Below, piece after piece: positions 7,533 to 11,587 of a stretch of DNA of 11,587 nt. Under the pieces are notes generated by a model. It was not told the DNA's origin. It ran no database searches and saw nothing but the letters and a program-made list of their open reading frames with translations. The stretch is from Discostella pseudostelligera (lineage: Eukaryota; Bacillariophyta; Thalassiosirophyceae; Thalassiosirales; Thalassiosiraceae): the NCBI GenBank assembly GCA_036940085.1, contig JALLBK010001147.1:1-11587 (forward strand), read 5' to 3'. The position numbers were made by a program, and so were the translations under genes. The stretch's first letter is position 1. Every line of letters begins with the position of its first letter.

Positions 7533-8906
7533 ATGGGCTGCAATTATGCTGGCCACACATGGTTCATTCTCGTAGGAATGATTGCAACAGGCTCGGTACG
7601 ATCCATTATCGTTAAGCTTGCCTACCAAAGTGGTTTTCAGGCTCCACTTACAGTCACATTGCTCTATCTCCTTGGACAGTCCTTCGCTCTAATTGTTTTT
7701 TGGATACAGACGCGGTTTGTATTTGGTTATAAGGCCCTTTCGTCGTCAACAACAAATGAGAGTGAGCTGAAAGACAAAGAAAATTCCGTGGAACTGGAAC
7801 TGGCGGAATGTCCAGAAGGTATTGTAGATATCGCAAGCATAGATTCAAATACAGGTTCACTTAGGAAACGACCATCCGTTTCATCCTCCGACTCAGGCTC
7901 AATATCATCAACCATATTAGCATTCTATGCATACTTCTACGCCGATGACATGCCGAATGGAAGTAATCATGGATTATCCAGTAATTCCAATGAAAGATTA
8001 ATGTGGATACATCGAATTCCATGGTACATAAAACCTACCATTCCTGCACTATTCAATCTACTGAACTCAACATTACGATGGGCCTCTCTGGTGTACATTG
8101 ATGCCTCGGTGGCCGAAATGATGATATCTGGGTTAGAATTAACACTGAGTGTCATCGCGGCTAGAGTGTTTCGTAACAGGATTGTAGCTAAATCCAGATG
8201 GATGGGTGTGATGATTGTCGCTACTGGTGTAATAATAATAGAGCGTGCAAATAATAGCAAGCATCTGCAGCAATTATATTCCGATAGCAACGATGATGTT
8301 GCTGATGATGCTAGGAGGCATGGCAAATCGGATGCTACTATTGGAGTTATATTAATTATCCTACAATCAACATTGTCGGTATTGCAAGATATTGGAGAAG
8401 AGATATTTATGCAAGCTTGTGACTTTCCTGCGACGATGATGCTCGGAATGGAAGGATTGTACGGGGTTTCTGTCGGTTTCATTATTTACATTACGGTTGG
8501 AGACAAACTCGGCATCGAAGAAATTGATTCCACTCTGGAAACGCTTAGAAACAATCCACGGTGGTGGATCGTTGGACTGCCGTTCTTGTTTACTATCACT
8601 GGGATATTCAACATTAAAGCAACCGAGGCAACATCTGCCATGACAAGAAATGTATGGAAGAATTTTCGAACTGTTGTCATTTGGGTTATTGCATTGGTGA
8701 TCTATTATATTGGATGTAATGTTGCGTATGGTGAAGAATGGCATATGCCTGAATCGATGTACATCCTCGTCGGATTCATGATCATGGGTAAGTAGAGAAG
8801 TCTGACATTTCATTATTATTTACAACAAATTGCTCATCCTCGTTTCACCCACAATCAAGTTACTGGTATTATTACATACTATTGGCAAAAGATGCAAGAG
8901 CAATAG
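7533..8906 (+). CDS. DMT-superfamily membrane transporter (SLC35F6/CRT-like), two exons
   Basis: Joining 7533-8787 and 8860-8906 gives 433 residues. ATG 7533 (MGCNYAGHTW) leads directly into the first helix. About ten hydrophobic segments are visible: roughly 10-30, 38-58, 168-190, 194-212, 222-237, 268-287, 301-322, 344-362, 378-394 and 408-427. A long polar Ser/Asp/Glu loop (about 65-155) separates helices 2 and 3. The block FQAPLTVTLLYLLGQSFALI, then SASV-like DASVAEMMISGLELTLSVIA, RWMGVMIVATGVIIIE and IFNIKATEATSAMTRNVWKN match the architecture of SLC35F6 and CRT-type drug/metabolite transporters. The substrate cannot be read from sequence. Without splicing, the frame would stop at 8793-8795 inside the last helix. 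With the intron removed, it completes as VTGIITYYWQKMQEQ. Confidence 0.85.
8788..8859 (+). other. Spliceosomal intron in the transporter gene
   Basis: The donor is ATGG-GTAAGT (intron begins 8788) and the acceptor CAATCAAG ends at 8859, for 72 nt. The junction is phase 1 and produces a Val codon. It restores a hydrophobic final helix and a short basic/polar tail. Unspliced reading hits TAG two codons past the donor. Confidence 0.8.
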
Positions 8907-9846
8907 GATCTGTGCTGATTGACATTGTCGAGGCTGCGCCCTCTTCGTGGCTATGGTAGGATTGACATGTCTTTGAAAATGAGGGAGCATACGACCAGCT
9001 TTGCCAATAATAGCGCAAATGATGTTACTGTCCAGCAGGGACATGTCTAAACTCCAATTATCATCCGCTCGACGATCACTAGAAGACGATGCCGGCGGTC
9101 ATGGAGCGAGCGAGGTGAAGGCAAGGTGGATAGAGGTGGGGGGAATGTTGTGGAGTGGAAATCAGTCGTAGGTAGCAGCAAACCCCCGTACAGTACCCGG
9201 AATTCTGCTGGAAAATCTCTTGCCGCTGAATAATAGGACTAGGTCTTACCTTTTCTACGTACGTATCATTTCCCGTAAACCAAAATTCCCCAGAACTGGC
9301 ATCCCGTGTACGTGGTCGTCCCCAACACGGACAGTGGAGCTGGTCGACGCGCGCCGGCAACGCCGGGGAAGGTCTCGTACCACTGCTATTAGTACTGATT
9401 CCTAAATAGGCAACATGAGGCCCCTCGAATTTTGAATTTTGAAGTCGACTCCGAAGGACTCCGCTGTCCATGCACAGCCAGAAGACACCGATGCGATCGA
9501 AGAAAGAAGGCGACGATGGTGCAAAAAGCTGCAACACCAACGTTGGATCGGATACTCATAGATACTCATGGTCGGCCATACTAGGCCATACTATCCATAC
9601 AGAGCACCCTCGATAGAACCTTGCAAACGCACACTTCATCAACCCATTACTACTATCAAATATTTCACCATCGCCTTACTTCGCAAGCCAGCCCCCCCCA
9701 ACCCCCTCCCTGTCGGCGCTGTCTCTCTCGTACAGTAGAGACTCATTGGTATCCTTGCCTTTTGACTTTCTCGCTGCTGCCACCGCCGCCCGTGCCGTCA
9801 ATATCCCCACTCATAATTATTACTTTGATTCAAGCGATTTCACAAC
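8907..9846. other. Intergenic region upstream of the Myb gene
   Basis: No gene can be confirmed in these 940 bases. A minus-strand frame is open from 9540 down to 9079 but starts with TTG; its first ATG is at about residue 24. It has no recognisable domain and contains a donor-like GGTAAGACC on the minus strand near 9249, so a spliced minus-strand gene is conceivable. The 9541-9600 part repeats GATACTCATAGATACTCATG and GGCCATACTA units. The 9690-9735 stretch is pyrimidine-rich (C8 run) and probably belongs to the Myb gene's promoter or 5' UTR. Confidence 0.45.
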
Positions 9847-11587
9847 ATGGAAAAGGTCGCTCAGGAAGACTGTGAACGAGTGCCGTCGCCGACGTCGGCG
9901 GCGTCGGGCGCTTCGGCTTCGGCTTCCGTCGCCGCCACCGCCATGACGCAATTATTGTCGTCATATCATCGTCGCAATGACATTACCTCGGTGTCATCGT
10001 CGGCACCAAACCCTCCAGAAATGAACCATACAAATGGGTAAGAGGGTATCAGTATTTTGTATTTATTTGTCAAAAATCCCGATGAAATAAAACATTGTCT
10101 AATTATGTACCTTCACCGATCTCTCCCTCTCCTATTTACACTCTTTTTAAAAAAATCAATTTGATAATCCGCAACACTACCGTCCCTGCCAGTTCGCCGG
10201 GGGTAAAAGAGCGGGTTGATCATTCACATCCAAATAATGGGGGTGTTGTGAATAACGAGGAAAAATGCTGTCTTCCGCTCTCCTCCGCAAGCAACCGCTG
10301 CTCTGAGGCTTTGGCTTTGGCGGATCCAGCTGGGAAAATATCCGTGCGTGGCGCTCGATCAGTGGCAAAGCCCGCACGTTATCGCGAATCACCAACTACA
10401 GAAGAGGATGATTCGAAGCCTAGTGTTCCGACACCATCCCCTTATGCTGTCCCAGTACCGACTAAACCACTACTACCACCACCGCCGCCGCTACCATCGA
10501 ATCAAAATAATCACAAGGCTCCTGCTTTGATCACCAAGTCTTCCTCAACAACAACAACAACAACAACAATGACGAGGAAGGGAAATNAAGGCTCCTGCTT
10601 TGATCACCAAGTCTTCCTCAACAACAACAACAACAACAACAATGACGAGGAAGGGAAATGAGACTCCTTCCAAGAATATCGGTGCATGGACGGAAGACGA
10701 GCAACATCTCTTCGCGCAGGGCTGTGTCCTACATGGATGGGGGAAATGGAATTTGATTAAAGATATGATTCCCACTCGGGATAGGTTCCAGGTGAAATCG
10801 CATGCACAAAAGTTCGGGAGAAGTCATCCAGAGATGAAGGAAGCACTTATTAAAGATCATTCGTTGCACATTCAGGGCAAGACGAAAAAAGAGACACAAC
10901 GTCGAAGACTCAAAGTAAAAGTTGCGTCAGCCACGGCGGTTCCTCCAGTGATGAAAAATCCGACGGTATCCAATCAGACTAAGATGGACGCAGTGAGCAA
11001 CATCTTACCTGTGGCATTGACGCAAATTGAAGCGAGTCTTACAACAACAAGCCAGGCAATCAACTCCATGTTTGCGTTTGCACAAGAGAATTGGCACAAG
11101 CCACCGAACCGTGCACCACTAGACCATGTCACCACTCCACGGCCATTCCACAACATCCCTGACGGACGCAGCATTTTGCTGGCTCCTACCAACCCGCACG
11201 TCATTACCAGCAATCCTGACGTCAAAGAATCAAACAATACCATCCGAGCAAGTCGCGGTCGTGGAATTTGTAAGCGAAAGAATAGGTGGACCGAAATAGA
11301 ACATAATCTATTTGAGCAAGGGTACGTCAAACATGGTCGAGGGCAGTGGTTGGCAATATCACGGACCATAAGCACAAAATCTCGAATACAGACAAAAACT
11401 CATGCTCAGAAGTTTAGAAGGAGTCATCCTTTCGAAATAGCACGTCTCGATAGACTTCGTGAGGAGTACCTAAAAATAAATCCAGTGCCACCCGAAGTCG
11501 ACACGAAGAGGAGCAGGAAGAAGAATGCAGCGGAAACTCGAGAGGACTATGTGGCACGTCTCGATAGACTTCGTGAGGAGTACCTAC
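9847..11587 (+). CDS. Transcription factor with two SHAQKF-type Myb domains (3' end beyond window)
   Basis: Exon 1 is 9847-10037 and exon 2 runs from 10193 to the window end. The protein starts MEKVAQEDCERVPSPTSAAS and is Ser/Ala-rich. A Pro-rich stretch (KPLLPPPPPLPS) and a Thr run precede the first Myb domain, which starts at the Trp codon 10687 (AWTEDEQHLF, then GWGKWNLIKDMIPTRD) and carries SHAQKF at 10798-10815. A second domain starts at Trp codon 11287 (RWTEIEHNLFEQGYVKHGRG) with THAQKF at 11398-11415. Known SHAQKYF proteins are nuclear DNA-binding regulators. The frame is interrupted at the N (10587): a 72-bp segment is duplicated around it. Counting only one copy puts exon 2 in one continuous frame from 10194 to the end. 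A 33-nt in-frame repeat (ARLDRLREEYL) occurs at 11440 and 11554. Targets are unknown. Confidence 0.85.
10038..10192 (+). other. Spliceosomal intron in the Myb gene
   Basis: The donor is GGG-TAAGAG, cut as GG|GTAAGA at 10038. The acceptor CCCTGCCAG ends at 10192 after a pyrimidine-rich stretch (CTCTCCCTCTCC near 10120). The 155-nt intron is in phase 2 and joins HTN-G to SPGVKERVDH in the correct frame for the downstream Myb domains. Confidence 0.8.
10515..10659. repeat. Identical 72-bp copies flanking a single N: likely assembly artefact
   Basis: 10515-10586 and 10588-10659 are base-for-base identical, including the same number of CAA repeats, and are separated by one N at 10587. The pattern is typical of two contig ends that overlap but were joined by a gap character. 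The 73-base offset breaks the reading frame of the Myb gene. Treating the copies as one restores it, which supports the artefact reading. Confidence 0.85.
11440..11586 (+). repeat. 33-nt direct repeat encoding ARLDRLREEYL, 114-nt period
   Basis: The sequence starting GCACGTCTCGATAGACTTCG at 11440-11472 recurs exactly at 11554-11586. The offset of 114 nt is 38 codons, so both copies are in the Myb frame and encode the same charged, helix-prone peptide. The sequence between the copies is Lys/Arg-rich (KRSRKKNAAE). It may be the start of a longer tandem repeat beyond the window, or another duplication at a contig end. Confidence 0.7.

Noticed and set aside
7967..8482. 171-codon minus-strand frame
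   Set aside because: Antisense shadow of the transporter, whose sense frame shows clear helices and family motifs.
10588..10659. Genuine tandem duplication creating a longer Thr-rich region
   Set aside because: The copies are identical, are separated by an N, and break the frame; an assembly join explains all three.
10974..11375. 133-codon minus-strand frame
   Set aside because: Antisense to the Myb gene, which reads as a convincing domain protein on the plus strand.
1..11587. tRNA, rRNA or bacterial operon features
   Set aside because: I saw no cloverleaf, rRNA-like stretch, Shine-Dalgarno-led gene chain or terminator; introns and a bipartite plastid presequence indicate a nuclear eukaryotic genome.

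Overview
The window looks like nuclear DNA of a diatom or a closely related alga with a secondary plastid. Three things point there. A ribosomal protein bL9 carries a signal peptide followed by an ASAFAP-like motif with Phe at the expected +1 position (ASS-F). A transcription factor carries SHAQKF-type Myb repeats, a class abundant in diatoms. The introns are short, with GT..AG ends and frame-consistent junctions. I cannot name the species.

The left half (1-5876) is gene-poor and repeat-rich. It opens with the C-terminal end of an unrecognised acidic-tailed protein (2-148). About 2 kb of mostly noncoding DNA follows, with low-complexity GCC/CCA tracts and two exon-like fragments behind good splice acceptors. 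A decayed open frame occupies 2345 to about 3925; it has in-frame stops and a frame change, and I do not recognise its family. Its end is cut by a foldback (MITE-like) element at 3926-4764. That element has 21-bp perfect termini, long imperfect inverted arms, and repeated copies of the palindrome TGTGAGCTCACA. A second repeat structure (5269-5876) is built from tandem 150-160 bp units on the left and roughly 100-120 bp units on the right, bounded by inverted CTTGGTT/AACCAAG ends.

The right half (6232-11587) holds three plus-strand genes. The first is plastid-targeted bL9 (6232-7110, one exon). The second is a ten-helix DMT-superfamily transporter resembling SLC35F6/CRT-like proteins (7533-8906); its last transmembrane helix is completed only after a 72-nt intron. 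The third is a transcription factor with two SHAQKF Myb domains (9847 to beyond the window end), with a 155-nt intron and a likely assembly error: a single N at 10587 between two identical 72-bp copies, which breaks the reading frame. No operon-like relationship exists; the genes look independently transcribed. Four CACGTG boxes lie within 74 bp between the bL9 and transporter genes. I saw no convincing RNA gene, CRISPR array or new defence or metabolic system. The most interesting material is the palindrome-loaded foldback element and the two-repeat Myb gene with its assembly scar.
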